In this document: one piece after another, positions 7,514 to 15,388 of the stretch
How the letters are laid out: each line of letters starts with the position of its first letter
How positions within the stretch are numbered: the first letter of the stretch is position 1
From: Bradyrhizobium sp. WSM471
GTDB taxonomy: Bacteria; Pseudomonadota; Alphaproteobacteria; Rhizobiales; Xanthobacteraceae
Length of the DNA stretch: 64,000 bases
NCBI RefSeq assembly: GCF_000244915.1
Contig: NZ_CM001442.1
Coordinates: 5,766,001 to 5,830,000 of the forward strand
Direction of reading: 5' to 3'
Notes under the pieces: model-generated
What the model was told of the DNA's origin: nothing
Database searches by the model: none
What the model saw: the letters and a program-made list of their open reading frames with translations, nothing else
Made by a program: the position numbers and the translations under genes

Positions 7514-9079
7514 TCACTCCGGCCCACGCAACGGCCGTATCCAGCGCGCGTACCACTCCTCAGCGTCGTTGTGCGGACTTCCTGCGCCATCCACTCCAAA
7601 GATCGGTAGCGGAATGAAATAGCTTGGCTCATTCGCAAATGGGCCGATCGGCCGGCTCGGCTCCGACTGTTGGCCGTTAGCGGTCGGCATGGTCCAGTTG
7701 CCGAACCGATCGTTGAATTCCGTGGAAGGCAGATAAGGGACTGGCGCACTTCCCGACCTGAAAACGCTGCCCGCATTCGACTCATTGACACGGGTGAGAC
7801 GGCGGACCTCTTCGGGCGCGATAGCCCCAGCACCAGGGGCAACTGGCGCTTCAATTCCGCTCGAAGACTGAGCGGGCGTTGCACCGTCTGCCGCTTCGGT
7901 CCATTGACCGAAACGATCGGTAAAGGTGCTCGCCCGCGCGGAATTTTGGTCGAGCGAGTTGTCCGATGGTTGCTGCGCACCAGAGTGTGACGTCGATACG
8001 GCAGATACTCCGCTCTCTTTCCCGCTGGCGGGCTCGGCGCCAGCGGCAGAACTCGCCGCCCCCGTCAGCCCAAGAGCCCCTGCGATAGGCAGCCAAGCCT
8101 GTAAGAGCGGCAACAATTCGGGTGCGACCATCGCGCCCCCGAAAATCGCGAGTCCGCGCAAAACAGCCGGACGGTCGGCAGGATCGTAGGGGAGATTATG
8201 CGGGTCGGGTCCCATCAATAGCGATCCGTCCGAGCGCCTGAGCAGATCGCTAGTCTCCGGATTGAATTGCAGAACCTGCGGAGGCGGCGGCATAGCCGTG
8301 CTGGGAGGCAGTTTGCCGAGCCGCTGCTCATCTGGACTAGGCAGCGGAAATGCCGGCACTCCGCCTGCGAAGCGTGGATCGCTCCGCGCAAACCCTTCCG
8401 TTGCGTTCAGACCTGCGAGAGAAGGCGAACTGTAGCCTGGCAGCGGTGGAAACTCGCTCGGGTTGACTGGTGTCGAGCCGGGTATGCGAAAGATGCTTGA
8501 GGAGGGATCAAGGGGTGTGAACTTGGACCAAGGCGTCTCCTTCAAGTCTTTGTTGCCGGGCGTTAGGTTAACGCCAGGATTATCGTCGATTGCCTTACTG
8601 AGCTGCTTTTCCCTATCGAGATTGCCCAAGTACGGCGAGAATTTGATGAGATGACTTCCAGTCCGCCTGAGCTCACGGATTCTGTTCTGCTCTTCGGGGT
8701 AATCGGCAAGATATTTTTCACGACCGGCAAGAAAGCTCCCATTGCCAGGATTTACATCAGCGCCGGAACTCGGCGTGTTCGTGTAAAGGTCTCCATTTGC
8801 AAGCGCAATTCTCATCGCATCTTGCAGACGCTCGACGGCCTTCAAGCGTAGAATAGCGTCAGGGATCTTGGCAATCGCGTCAAGTTCTTTGCAAGCCGCG
8901 TAGTATGATTCGAGATGCCCACCGGGATGAGGAGATATCCCCATTTCGGCAGCGAGCAGCCGATCTCTCGGGAGATAAACGATATTTGCAGGCGCATCCA
9001 AATCTACTCCACGCAAGGCTTCGTTGGGCGCACATTGCTCCGGAATAATATGGTGACCCCATAGAATCGAACTTCGCAT
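7514..9079 (-). CDS. AHH-family nuclease domain protein with long proline-rich tail (toxin-like)
   Basis: The first ~70 residues match the AHH variant of the HNH/EndoVII nuclease fold: ILWGHHIIPEQCAPNEALRG, then NIVYLPRDRLLAAEMGISPH and PGGHLESYYAACKELDAI. The HH pair and the HPGGH are the expected metal and catalytic residues. In polymorphic toxins this domain normally ends the protein; here it starts it. The remaining ~450 residues are rich in Pro, Ser, Gly and Asn, with a hydrophobic stretch (AIFGGAMVAPELLPLLQAWL) and two copies of a DRFGxW motif near the end. A GAGGG site supports the ATG. The gene follows the DUF1629 gene by 37 bases. A DNase or RNase toxin role is inferred. Confidence 0.75.
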   Translation of the reverse strand: MRSSILWGHHIIPEQCAPNEALRGVDLDAPANIVYLPRDRLLAAEMGISPHPGGHLESYYAACKELDAIAKIPDAILRLKAVERLQDAMRIALANGDLYTNTPSSGADVNPGNGSFLAGREKYLADYPEEQNRIRELRRTGSHLIKFSPYLGNLDREKQLSKAIDDNPGVNLTPGNKDLKETPWSKFTPLDPSSSIFRIPGSTPVNPSEFPPLPGYSSPSLAGLNATEGFARSDPRFAGGVPAFPLPSPDEQRLGKLPPSTAMPPPPQVLQFNPETSDLLRRSDGSLLMGPDPHNLPYDPADRPAVLRGLAIFGGAMVAPELLPLLQAWLPIAGALGLTGAASSAAGAEPASGKESGVSAVSTSHSGAQQPSDNSLDQNSARASTFTDRFGQWTEAADGATPAQSSSGIEAPVAPGAGAIAPEEVRRLTRVNESNAGSVFRSGSAPVPYLPSTEFNDRFGNWTMPTANGQQSEPSRPIGPFANEPSYFIPLPIFGVDGAGSPHNDAEEWYARWIRPLRGPE

Positions 9080-9116
9080 GATGTCCCTCAGGAGGGTTCA
9101 GCGGCCGCTTGAGCCG

Positions 9117-9767
9117 TCAAATGTCCAAAGCATTATTGAATTGGATTCCGAGAAGGCCGGCTTCCTTGCAGGCATCCTTGAGCGCCTGATCGCAAATAAC
9201 CGTCCTGTAGCAGAAGGCCATTCGGAATACATGCGCGCCCCCGACCGCGTCTTCGTTGAAGACGAGTTTGGCGCCACTCCGGAAGTTGTAATATTTCTTG
9301 CCGAAATCCTCGTACTTTGGGTCGTCTTGGATACCTATCTCGAGCCGTGACTGCTCTTCGTCCAGTGCGTCCAGGACGCGAATGGCATCGCACAACCAGT
9401 ATCGCGGGCCATCGTAGGTCCCCCGCGAAACACTCACGTCGCATGCTGCGAATTCGAATCCGGCATGATCGACAGCTTGAAAGACCATCTTCGCTCGGTC
9501 AGACACCAGCCAAAAGGAGTGAAAGTGCCTGATGTCCAAAGGTCGTCGCACTCGCTTCTTCTTAAACAGGAAGCGCGGCGGCTCGAAGTATTCCGGAAAT
9601 CCCCGCCGGCCCGGTGGCGGCGCAAGGAGTTGCGTGCCAGGAGCAAGAGCATCAGCGTTCTCCCAGGTCATACGAGGGCGAGCGGGGCGGAAATCGATGG
9701 CCATTTCATAGTACTGCCCCTTCGGTACGCTTCGGCGACGGGGTCCAACCTTCTCGTTGTCATTCAT
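9117..9767 (-). CDS. DUF1629 (Imm11-type) immunity-like protein
   Basis: 216 residues. The C-terminal half carries the DUF1629 signature: FHSFWLVSDRAKMVFQAVDH, then WLCDAIRVLDALDEEQSR, KYYNFRSGAKLVFNEDAVGG and AHVFRMAFCYRTVICDQALK, ending AGLLGIQFNN. Known members often sit next to polymorphic toxins and act as immunity proteins (Imm11). Here it precedes the AHH-domain gene on the same strand by 37 bases, so the pair would be co-transcribed with immunity first. The surrounding DNA is poorer in GC than the host average (row 8701-8760 in the partner gene is 45%), which suggests transfer. Confidence 0.75.
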   Translation of the reverse strand: MNDNEKVGPRRRSVPKGQYYEMAIDFRPARPRMTWENADALAPGTQLLAPPPGRRGFPEYFEPPRFLFKKKRVRRPLDIRHFHSFWLVSDRAKMVFQAVDHAGFEFAACDVSVSRGTYDGPRYWLCDAIRVLDALDEEQSRLEIGIQDDPKYEDFGKKYYNFRSGAKLVFNEDAVGGAHVFRMAFCYRTVICDQALKDACKEAGLLGIQFNNALDI

Positions 9768-9969
9768 GATGGTCTGCTCGACTTTGACGGTGGCAAGAGT
9801 AACATCGTTAGATCAGCGAGGACTGGGCCTGCCGGATTGCGGGCGTCACCTGCGGCTCCGTTGATCTTGGTGCTCTATGTTCTGCGAGAAAGATCATGCT
9901 TTCGCGCTCTGGGTCGTTTCGCAATAGAAACTGCCCTTTCCTGGCCCATGACTACGTCCCATTGAACAT

Positions 9970-9987
9970 CATGCCCATCGGGGCATG
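9970..9987. terminator. Short perfect hairpin upstream of repeat copy D
   Basis: CATGCCC-ATCG-GGGCATG, a perfect 7-bp stem with a 4-nt loop. It lies between the DUF4261 gene (ending at 10153 on the minus strand) and the start of the DUF1629 gene. It has no clear T run, so it may be a weak terminator or a protein-binding dyad. Confidence 0.4.
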
Positions 9988-10018
9988 ACGAAGAACTGCC
10001 ATCAACTGCCAATAAAAA

Positions 10019-10097
10019 AGCCCGCGGCACCCCCGCGGGCTCGATCCAAATTCATCTCGATGATGCCAATCTGCCAGTGTTTTGCCCGACGTGTCAA
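10019..10097 (+). repeat. Hairpin-plus-block intergenic repeat, copy D
   Basis: A run of six A (10014-10019) leads into a 9-bp stem (AGCCCGCGG with CCGCGGGCT, 10019-10041). The conserved block is at 10059-10097 and contains CTGCCAGTGTTTTGCCCGAC. The non-coding interval 9768-10152 holds this copy, the hairpin at 9970 and presumably the promoter of the DUF1629 gene. Confidence 0.85.
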
Positions 10098-10152
10098 ATG
10101 ACGTATCATGAATGAGACGCGCGCAACTCTCTTCGCGTATCGTGACAGTCAA

Positions 10153-10929
10153 TTATGCCGAACCATCGGTACAGAAAAGAACGGGCAAGCCTTCGAATCG
10201 ATCGGAGGCCTGGTAGCGAGCCGAGAAGCGCTCGCGCGAGTCGCGACCAAACGTGTCGCCGTCTTTGACCACAAGCCCGTGCTCAACCAGATAGACGGCA
10301 AGACCGTCCACCTTATTGATCAGCGTTGGAAGTGTCAGCTTGTGGGTCTCGAACTCGATTTCACGCTCAGCAAATGCTGACAATCCCATCGTTACTGCTC
10401 CGATGCCTGTCTTTGATCGGAACGGCAATATGTCCACCCACAGTGAAGAAGGATACTCTGGATACGGCGCAAACGATTGGCTGGACATGTCCAACCATAG
10501 ATCGGCGGAACGTGCGACCTTGCCATTCCATACAACAGCGCAACATTCCGGCACGGTCGCGATCAATGCGCCGATAACAGCCGTCGTTAGACGAGCGGCG
10601 GGCAACGGACGCTGATTTTGGCCAAGCACAGAGACGATCAGGTGCCCTCGATGCCGCGCCGCAACCGACTTACTCTCTGGCCATATCCTGGCGGCGCGCG
10701 ACCACAAACCGGGATCGTCAGGAATGCGCGCGGGCATCGACATGACGGCAACAAGCTCGTTGCCACAGCGAATGAGCGGCGAGTTTGCCTGAGTCTGTTG
10801 CGCGTCTCCGTTCTCCGCAACCTCAGTTGCCAGCTCAGGATGTCGAGCGCGGAGGGCCTTCGCAAGTGCCGACATGTCCGGCGTTGCCGGCGTGTCCAAC
10901 AGGACCAAAGCGAGCAGTGAATTGCTCAT
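10153..10929 (-). CDS. DUF4261 domain-containing protein
   Basis: 258 residues in the DUF4261 pattern. It starts SLLALVLLDTPATPDMSALA, then VPECCAVVWNGKVARSADLW and PSSLWVDILPFRSK, then a C-terminal domain with FAEREIEFETHKLTLPTLI and LVVKDGDTFGRDSRERF. DUF4261 proteins are frequent neighbours of polymorphic toxins and are suspected immunity or accessory proteins; their biochemistry is not known to me. Here the gene lies upstream of the DUF1629/AHH pair on the same strand but is separated from it by repeat copy D, so co-transcription is doubtful. An AT-rich stretch at 10988-11005 upstream may hold its promoter. Confidence 0.7.
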   Translation of the reverse strand: MSNSLLALVLLDTPATPDMSALAKALRARHPELATEVAENGDAQQTQANSPLIRCGNELVAVMSMPARIPDDPGLWSRAARIWPESKSVAARHRGHLIVSVLGQNQRPLPAARLTTAVIGALIATVPECCAVVWNGKVARSADLWLDMSSQSFAPYPEYPSSLWVDILPFRSKTGIGAVTMGLSAFAEREIEFETHKLTLPTLINKVDGLAVYLVEHGLVVKDGDTFGRDSRERFSARYQASDRFEGLPVLFCTDGSA

Positions 10930-11298
10930 CGGCTACCCCACAGAAATTTTGGGAGCGAGACCAGATGCACTTGCTCTTCGCCCAAAGGTTGAATTTTTAA
11001 TTTTTAGAACAAAACACGAACAGTGTCAACTCATCCTCTCGCCCGCGTCGGTTGGCGGGCCACGCGCACGTTGTTCTTAGAGCGATCCCCCGCGCGTGAT
11101 CGTCATCGGCTTTGCTGCGCTGAGCTCGGCAGCGCTCGAGCCGGTGCAGAGATCTCACACCCCGTGCTGATCATCCGGCGCGTCCCTGCCCGCGCGAGCT
11201 GAGCTGGCTTCTGTCCAAAAGTGAACATTGCAATCGCAAGCACTCAAGCTGAGCAAGTCCCTCAACTGGCTCAACCCGCTCCCGCAATTTAATCCGCC

Positions 11299-11318
11299 GA
11301 CATATCATAGGATATGTC
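11299..11318. promoter_or_regulatory. 20-bp perfect palindrome, operator-like
   Basis: GACATATC-ATAG-GATATGTC: perfect 8-bp arms and a 4-bp centre. It lies 111 bases before the 11429 gene pair. Apart from this dyad and the AT-rich patch near 10990, the 500-base interval 10930-11428 shows no gene I can support. The AT-rich, symmetrical form suggests a repressor or activator site. Confidence 0.45.
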
Positions 11319-11428
11319 TCTCCCTCAGACGGGGGAGTTAAGCTTTATCCATCACCGCAAGGCAATTGGCATCTGCCGGTGATGAGAACGCCCAACAGCG
11401 CTCCCGCCCACGAACGAGGGAGATGTGC

Positions 11429-11629
11429 ATGCCGACACGACGACGTTTCAAGCAGACCAGGACACTCACCCAGCGGCTCGCCGAGGAGGCCGCGCGGCTT
11501 CGCGAGGAAGCGCGCACGCTCGCGCCCGGGCATCGCCGCGAAATGCTGCTGCGCCGCGCGCGGCAGGACGAGACCGCCATGCACATCGACGCCTGGCTGC
11601 AATCGCCAGGGCTGAGGGCACCGTCATGA
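11429..11629 (+). CDS. Small basic hypothetical protein
   Basis: 66 residues, starting MPTRRRFKQTRTLTQRLAEE. It is highly basic and helical (AARLREEARTL, then GHRREMLLRRARQDETAMHI). A GGGAG site lies upstream of the ATG at 11429; an in-frame ATG six bases earlier is a possible alternative. The TGA overlaps the next ATG (ATGA), so it forms a two-gene unit with 11626-11832. This pattern of tiny helical proteins is common in bradyrhizobial genomes. The function is unknown. Confidence 0.7.
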   Translation: MPTRRRFKQTRTLTQRLAEEAARLREEARTLAPGHRREMLLRRARQDETAMHIDAWLQSPGLRAPS

Positions 11630-11832
11630 CCCTGCAATATCGCGCCTACCTGGTCGGCGACAACGGCGTGTTCCGCTCCGCCGAAGCTTTCGAGGCCGCG
11701 TCGGATGCGATCGCCCTCATCTTCGCGCAGCAGTTCACGCGGCACGGCAAGGTCGAGGTCTGGCAGCTCGGCCGCAAGATCGCCGTGCTCGAGCCCGAGT
11801 CATCCCCGACGGAATTTCTCACGCGTCAATGA
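11626..11832 (+). CDS. Small hypothetical protein
   Basis: 68 residues, MTLQYRAYLVGDNGVFRSAE then FEAASDAIALIFAQQFTRHG and VEVWQLGRKIAVLEP. The sequence predicts a compact alpha/beta protein (strand, helix, two strands) with a WQLGRKI strand pair. The start is coupled by ATGA to the preceding gene. Its 3' end overlaps the convergent DUF6894 gene by seven bases. No function can be assigned. Confidence 0.75.
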   Translation: MTLQYRAYLVGDNGVFRSAEAFEAASDAIALIFAQQFTRHGKVEVWQLGRKIAVLEPESSPTEFLTRQ

Positions 11833-12095
11833 TCGCGTGATGCGGAGGGTGTCCGGAAGGTCTCGAATGCGAACGAGAACTTGACCTGCATCACCGGACC
11901 TTTGGCATCACGAACGTCGATCGCCATGGTCTGCCTGCCGCCCGCGGCAGGCGCGGAGAGGATGGCATCGCGCGCCATGTCCGCGACCGACTTGGCGGCC
12001 TCCGCCTGAACGGCGCGCCAGCTGGCCAGCTCCAGCCCTTCCTCGTCGAGCGCTACACCGGTGTCGTCGCGCAGGTCGAAATAATATCGGGGCAT
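11826..12095 (-). CDS. DUF6894-family small protein
   Basis: 89 residues, beginning MPRYYFDLRDDTGVALDEEG. This is the hallmark opening of the rhizobial DUF6894 family. It continues LASWRAVQAEAAKSVADMAR and ends with MAIDVRDAKGPVMQVKFSFA. An AAGGA site precedes the ATG at 12095. The frame stays open upstream to 12272, but that extension is not family-like. The family is widespread in Rhizobiales and its role is unknown. Confidence 0.85.
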   Translation of the reverse strand: MPRYYFDLRDDTGVALDEEGLELASWRAVQAEAAKSVADMARDAILSAPAAGGRQTMAIDVRDAKGPVMQVKFSFAFETFRTPSASRDH

Positions 12096-12287
12096 TGCGG
12101 CATCCTTTGCCCGTAATAGGTCCGAAGCGGCCAAAGGGTTTCCAAGGCAGCGAAAAAATCTGGTGGAATCAACGGGTTCCGGGAACTCCGACGTCCGCTG
12201 GCGCGACGCGGAAGCAGCAGTTGTCGCGTGCGTGGCGGTCTCTTTCAGGGAGCGAAAGCGACAGGGCGACACGACATTCGGCGCCCT

Positions 12288-12536
12288 TCATTCCTCCGCA
12301 AGCTTCCCGACGATATAGGCATCCACCGTTTCGGCGAACGAGCGCTGCACGCCGACCGCAGTCCCATGCTGGTCGAGCGCGTCGCGCTGGAGCACGCGCA
12401 GGCCGCGGCCGCGCATGCAGGCCGGCGCCGTGTTCAGATATTGGTCGATGGCGCCCTTTGCGAGCGGGATGGCCTTCGGGTCACCCCTTGCGATCAGAAG
12501 CCGCAAGAGGCTCTGGCATTCGGCCAAGCCTGGCAT
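12288..12536 (-). CDS. Small hypothetical protein
   Basis: 82 residues, MPGLAECQSLLRLLIARGDP, then KGAIDQYLNTAPACMRGRGL and ETVDAYIVGKLAEE. The composition is that of a folded helical protein. Only a weak GAGGCG site precedes the ATG. It follows the 33-residue frame at 12549-12650 by 12 bases on the same strand, so the two may be an operon. No domain is recognised. Confidence 0.5.
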   Translation of the reverse strand: MPGLAECQSLLRLLIARGDPKAIPLAKGAIDQYLNTAPACMRGRGLRVLQRDALDQHGTAVGVQRSFAETVDAYIVGKLAEE

Positions 12537-12548
12537 GGGATCAGCGCC

Positions 12549-12650
12549 TCACGCCTGCCGCGATTTCGCCGGCCGCTTGACCGGCTGGGTGTGGCAGCCG
12601 AACAGCGCCAGCAAAAACGCGACTTCTTCCTTCGAACCAACCTGGATCAT
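12549..12650 (-). CDS. 33-residue hypothetical peptide
   Basis: Reads MIQVGSKEEVAFLLALFGCH then TQPVKRPAKSRQA. A good AAGGAG ribosome-binding site lies six bases upstream. The amphipathic first half and basic tail are coherent, and the downstream gene follows 12 bases later. This is a translation candidate judged mainly from the ribosome-binding site. Confidence 0.45.
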   Translation of the reverse strand: MIQVGSKEEVAFLLALFGCHTQPVKRPAKSRQA

Positions 12651-12890
12651 GATGATCTCCTTTTCGCTAGGTTGGTCGGGCACAGCGGGCGGGGCGTTCG
12701 AGACAATCTGGTTTCAGCACTGTTTCAGGCGTGTTTCATCGTGGCGCGCGATGTTCATGGTCGCCTGAATAGGAACAGCTCCTGGGGTCAATGGGTTATC
12801 GGGGCGTCGGTCCGGATGCACGACCGGCACCCCCCCCACGGCCTCAGCCCGCCCCCCCCGGGCTGGGGCCGTTTTTGCCCCCGCGCAAAT

Positions 12891-13064
12891 TCAACGCGCG
12901 CGCGCGTTCCGGTCTCGCATGGGCTTCTCCCAGGACAGCTTGTTGCAGCCGGAACACCGGAAGATGGCAATCGCGCCCTCGGGTGAACTGACCGCGTCGA
13001 TGAATGTCATCGGTTGGTTGCACGCGGCACACATCGGCCGCGACCTGGTGTCTCGGTTCGCCAT
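12891..13064 (-). CDS. Small zinc-ribbon protein
   Basis: 57 residues with two CxxC knuckles: MCAACNQPMTFIDAVSSPEG and IFRCSGCNKLSWEK, ending in a basic tail RDRNARAR. The knuckles are about 23 residues apart, suited to bind one zinc ion. The starting ATG is at 13062-13064. It is divergent from the EAL gene, with about 105 bases between the starts. Many bradyrhizobia carry several such proteins; the one at 14291-14467 is a distant relative in this window. The role is unknown. Confidence 0.75.
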   Translation of the reverse strand: MANRDTRSRPMCAACNQPMTFIDAVSSPEGAIAIFRCSGCNKLSWEKPMRDRNARAR

Positions 13065-13170
13065 GCGCGCAAACGCGGCACAGCGGGATAGGTTTCTATT
13101 GCTCTTCGCTGTTCCTTAACGCCTGACACCTATTTTTTTCGCGGGTTTGAGAGGGCTTAGGGTTCGCGCG

Positions 13171-13941
13171 ATGGCTGTGAAGTGTGCGGGATGTGCCGAC
13201 GGGACCGAGCTCCCGTTCCAGTTCAAGATGGCGTTTCAGCCGATCGTCAACGTCGTCGAACACCGCGTCTGGGGCTATGAGGCCCTGGTGCGCGGTCCGA
13301 ACGGCGAAAGCGCGCACAGCGTCCTCAGCCAGCTCACCGACCAGCAGCTCTACCGCTTCGACCAGGCCGCCCGCGTGATGGCGATCGAAACCGCGGGCGC
13401 GCTGTTCGACGACCCGGAGGCGCGGCTCTCGATCAACTTCCTGCCGAATGCAGTGTACGAGCCGCGCGCCTGCATCCAGAAATCGCTGGAGGCCGCGCGG
13501 CGCGCGAGCTTTCCGACCTCGAAGCTGATGTTCGAGTTCACCGAGAACGAGCGGATGTCCGATCCGGCGCATATCGAAAACATCGTCCGCGCCTACAAGG
13601 CCTTCGGGTTCTGGACCGCACTGGACGATTTCGGCGCGGGTTATGCCGGCCTCAGCCTGCTGGCCCGGTTGCAGCCGAACCTGATCAAGATCGACATGGA
13701 GCTCGTGCGAGACATCCAGCTCAGCCATCCCAAGCAGGTGATCGTCTCCGCGGTGGCCGCGATCGCGCGCGAGCTCGACATCACCGTGCTGGCCGAAGGC
13801 GTCGAGAGCGAGGCCGAGCTCACGTCCTTGCGGGCCGCCGGCATCGCGCTGTTCCAGGGTTACTATTTCGCCAAACCAGGCTTCATGTCGCTGCCGCAGG
13901 TCCGCGGATTTCAGCAGATGGATGTCTCGATCGCCGGTTGA
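13171..13941 (+). CDS. Stand-alone EAL-domain cyclic-di-GMP phosphodiesterase
   Basis: 256 residues forming only an EAL domain. All signature residues are present: YEALVRG (the ExLxR motif), SINFLPNA, MFEFTENER, TALDDFGAGYAG, LIKIDMELV, VLAEGVES and QGYYFAKPG. It should hydrolyse c-di-GMP to pGpG in the cytoplasm. A short cysteine-containing N-terminus (VKCAGCADG) precedes the domain. It resembles the single-domain EAL proteins often driven by blue-light or redox partners, but no sensor domain is fused here. An AGGG site upstream supports the ATG at 13171. Confidence 0.9.
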   Translation: MAVKCAGCADGTELPFQFKMAFQPIVNVVEHRVWGYEALVRGPNGESAHSVLSQLTDQQLYRFDQAARVMAIETAGALFDDPEARLSINFLPNAVYEPRACIQKSLEAARRASFPTSKLMFEFTENERMSDPAHIENIVRAYKAFGFWTALDDFGAGYAGLSLLARLQPNLIKIDMELVRDIQLSHPKQVIVSAVAAIARELDITVLAEGVESEAELTSLRAAGIALFQGYYFAKPGFMSLPQVRGFQQMDVSIAG

Positions 13942-13962
13942 CGAAATCCGCGGGGCTGCTTT

Positions 13963-14154
13963 TCAGGATCCGCGCTTCTGGGTGACAAGGCGCAGCGAGA
14001 TGCCGTGCTGCCAGGCCCGTACCCTCACCGCGGCTTCGCTGCGACCAAGCTCGGCGGCGATCTCGTCCGGCCGCCAGCCGGCTTCGGCCAACGCCTTCAG
14101 CCGCTCGTGCTCTTCCGCTGTCCACTTCTTCAACAACGGGTAGCGTGATTGCAT
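13963..14154 (-). CDS. Small Myb/HTH-like DNA-binding protein
   Basis: 63 residues, MQSRYPLLKKWTAEEHERLK followed by LAEAGWRPDEIAAELGRSEA and VRVRAWQHGISLR. The W-T-x-E-E-x-x-x-L opening and the GRSEAAVRVRAW recognition helix match a SANT/Myb-like or sigma-like helix-turn-helix. No partner domain is present. An upstream ATG (14196) is possible but adds residues of poor character. It probably binds DNA; the target is unknown. Confidence 0.7.
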   Translation of the reverse strand: MQSRYPLLKKWTAEEHERLKALAEAGWRPDEIAAELGRSEAAVRVRAWQHGISLRLVTQKRGS

Positions 14155-14290
14155 GGTTGGAAGCTGCCCAGCCCGCGTGGTCGATGCAGCCGACAATAAA
14201 CCGAAACAGGGGAAGTTCCTATGCGACGTTGCTGTGCGATGTGGGGCGCACCATCCCGCAAGTCGGCCGACGCCGAGGACAAGGCCTCGC

Positions 14291-14467
14291 TCAGATCCAG
14301 ACGTCCTCGCGGCACGAGTCGCAGCGATAGATCAGGACCGAGCAGTCGCGCCTCACGTCTAAGATCGACGTCAGGTAGCGCGTGCCCCTCTCGCATTTGG
14401 GGCAGGCCGGCCCCGGCTTGAAATACTGATCCGGCCTCGTTGCCGGGCTTTGCTGTTCGCTGCTCAT
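14291..14467 (-). CDS. Small zinc-ribbon protein
   Basis: 58 residues: MSSEQQSPATRPDQYFKPGP, then ACPKCERGTRYLTSILDVRR and LIYRCDSCREDVWI. The two knuckles are CPKC and CDSC. A GAGGG site five bases before the ATG at 14467 favours this start over the ATG four codons earlier. The protein probably binds one zinc ion. It is one of several tiny rhizobial zinc-ribbon proteins here. Confidence 0.7.
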   Translation of the reverse strand: MSSEQQSPATRPDQYFKPGPACPKCERGTRYLTSILDVRRDCSVLIYRCDSCREDVWI

Positions 14468-14541
14468 GTCATCCCTCATTGGAGGACTGAGTTCCTAAGT
14501 GCCAAAGTGGACATTCGTTCCAAATGGCGCGGGCGGCGCGT

Positions 14542-14811
14542 CTAACCCATGCGAGGGCCAGACTCTCCATGGTCGCGCGCCGTCATCGGCATTATCTGGA
14601 GCGGTCTAGCGCGCTTCCTGTTGGCGGGCTCCCCCCCCCCCGCTCGTTCGTCCAGGCTCTCGACGGTGATGATGCGCGCGGCGCGGCGCGCCAGCTCGTC
14701 GTAATTTTCCGCCACCTTGCGCAGCACGTCCCGCGTCTCGGGATATTCGCAATTGTCCGCCTTGGTGCGGAATTCTTCCGCCCGCATCCGCCAGTACCGC
14801 GGAGGGTGCAT
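14542..14811 (-). CDS. Small hypothetical protein containing an 11-base homopolymer tract
   Basis: The N-terminal part, MHPPRYWRMRAEEFRTKADN then VLRKVAENYDELARRAARI, is a helical motif common in bradyrhizobial small proteins. A GGGAG site lies eight bases before the ATG at 14811. The tail is encoded across a run of eleven C on the + strand (14631-14641). The residues after it (GGGEPANRKRARP...) are of low confidence, because one base gained or lost there changes the C-terminus. The function is unknown. Confidence 0.65.
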   Translation of the reverse strand: MHPPRYWRMRAEEFRTKADNCEYPETRDVLRKVAENYDELARRAARIITVESLDERAGGGEPANRKRARPLQIMPMTARDHGESGPRMG

Positions 14812-15084
14812 CCGCTCGGCTCCCATGGGCCACTCCCCTCAGTTGGTCCAACCGTTCATGCCTTAATGAAGAGCCCGTCCAGGCGTTCCCGCGCAGACGT
14901 TCCGGCTGCGATCACACGTGCAGATTGCGCACGGATCGCAGCTGACGACGACAGCATCTCGCGGGAAAGATCGACTTTAGTTCAAATGCAGCAGGGCGGA
15001 TTCGGCAGGATGCAATGGGTTCGCGCCATGCTGGAACACGTCCCTTGCGACAGACGCAACGGGGATAGCTCGGAGAGATCGTCG

Positions 15085-15270
15085 ATGTATGTCGTCGCCG
15101 CCGCGTTGCTGGTGCTGTCGGGACTGTTCTACTCCGCGAGCCATCACGAGATCGGCTCGTTCGGCGTCACCATGTGCACCTATGGCAGTGCATTCTGCGA
15201 CAACCCGCTGATCGTCTTTTCCGGCGCCGCGCTGGCCGGCGCCTGGGGCATGTTCGTCAGCATCAAATAG
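15085..15270 (+). CDS. Small inner-membrane hypothetical protein
   Basis: 61 residues with two hydrophobic segments: MYVVAAALLVLSGLFYSASH and LIVFSGAALAGAWGMFVSI. A short loop holding two cysteines (CTYGSAFCDNP) lies between them, possibly periplasmic and disulfide-bonded. A GGAGAG site upstream supports the start. No family is recognised. The 14827-15084 interval upstream shows nothing else I can support. Confidence 0.7.
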   Translation: MYVVAAALLVLSGLFYSASHHEIGSFGVTMCTYGSAFCDNPLIVFSGAALAGAWGMFVSIK

Positions 15271-15388
15271 TCCGACCGCACGCGCTCAGGGGACATACGT
15301 CTCGCCGGTGCGGACACGGGTTGCGGACTGCCGGCCATGGCGGGCCGGTCGCGCTTGGGATGCGCGCAAAGGCTGCACCGGGTTCTTG

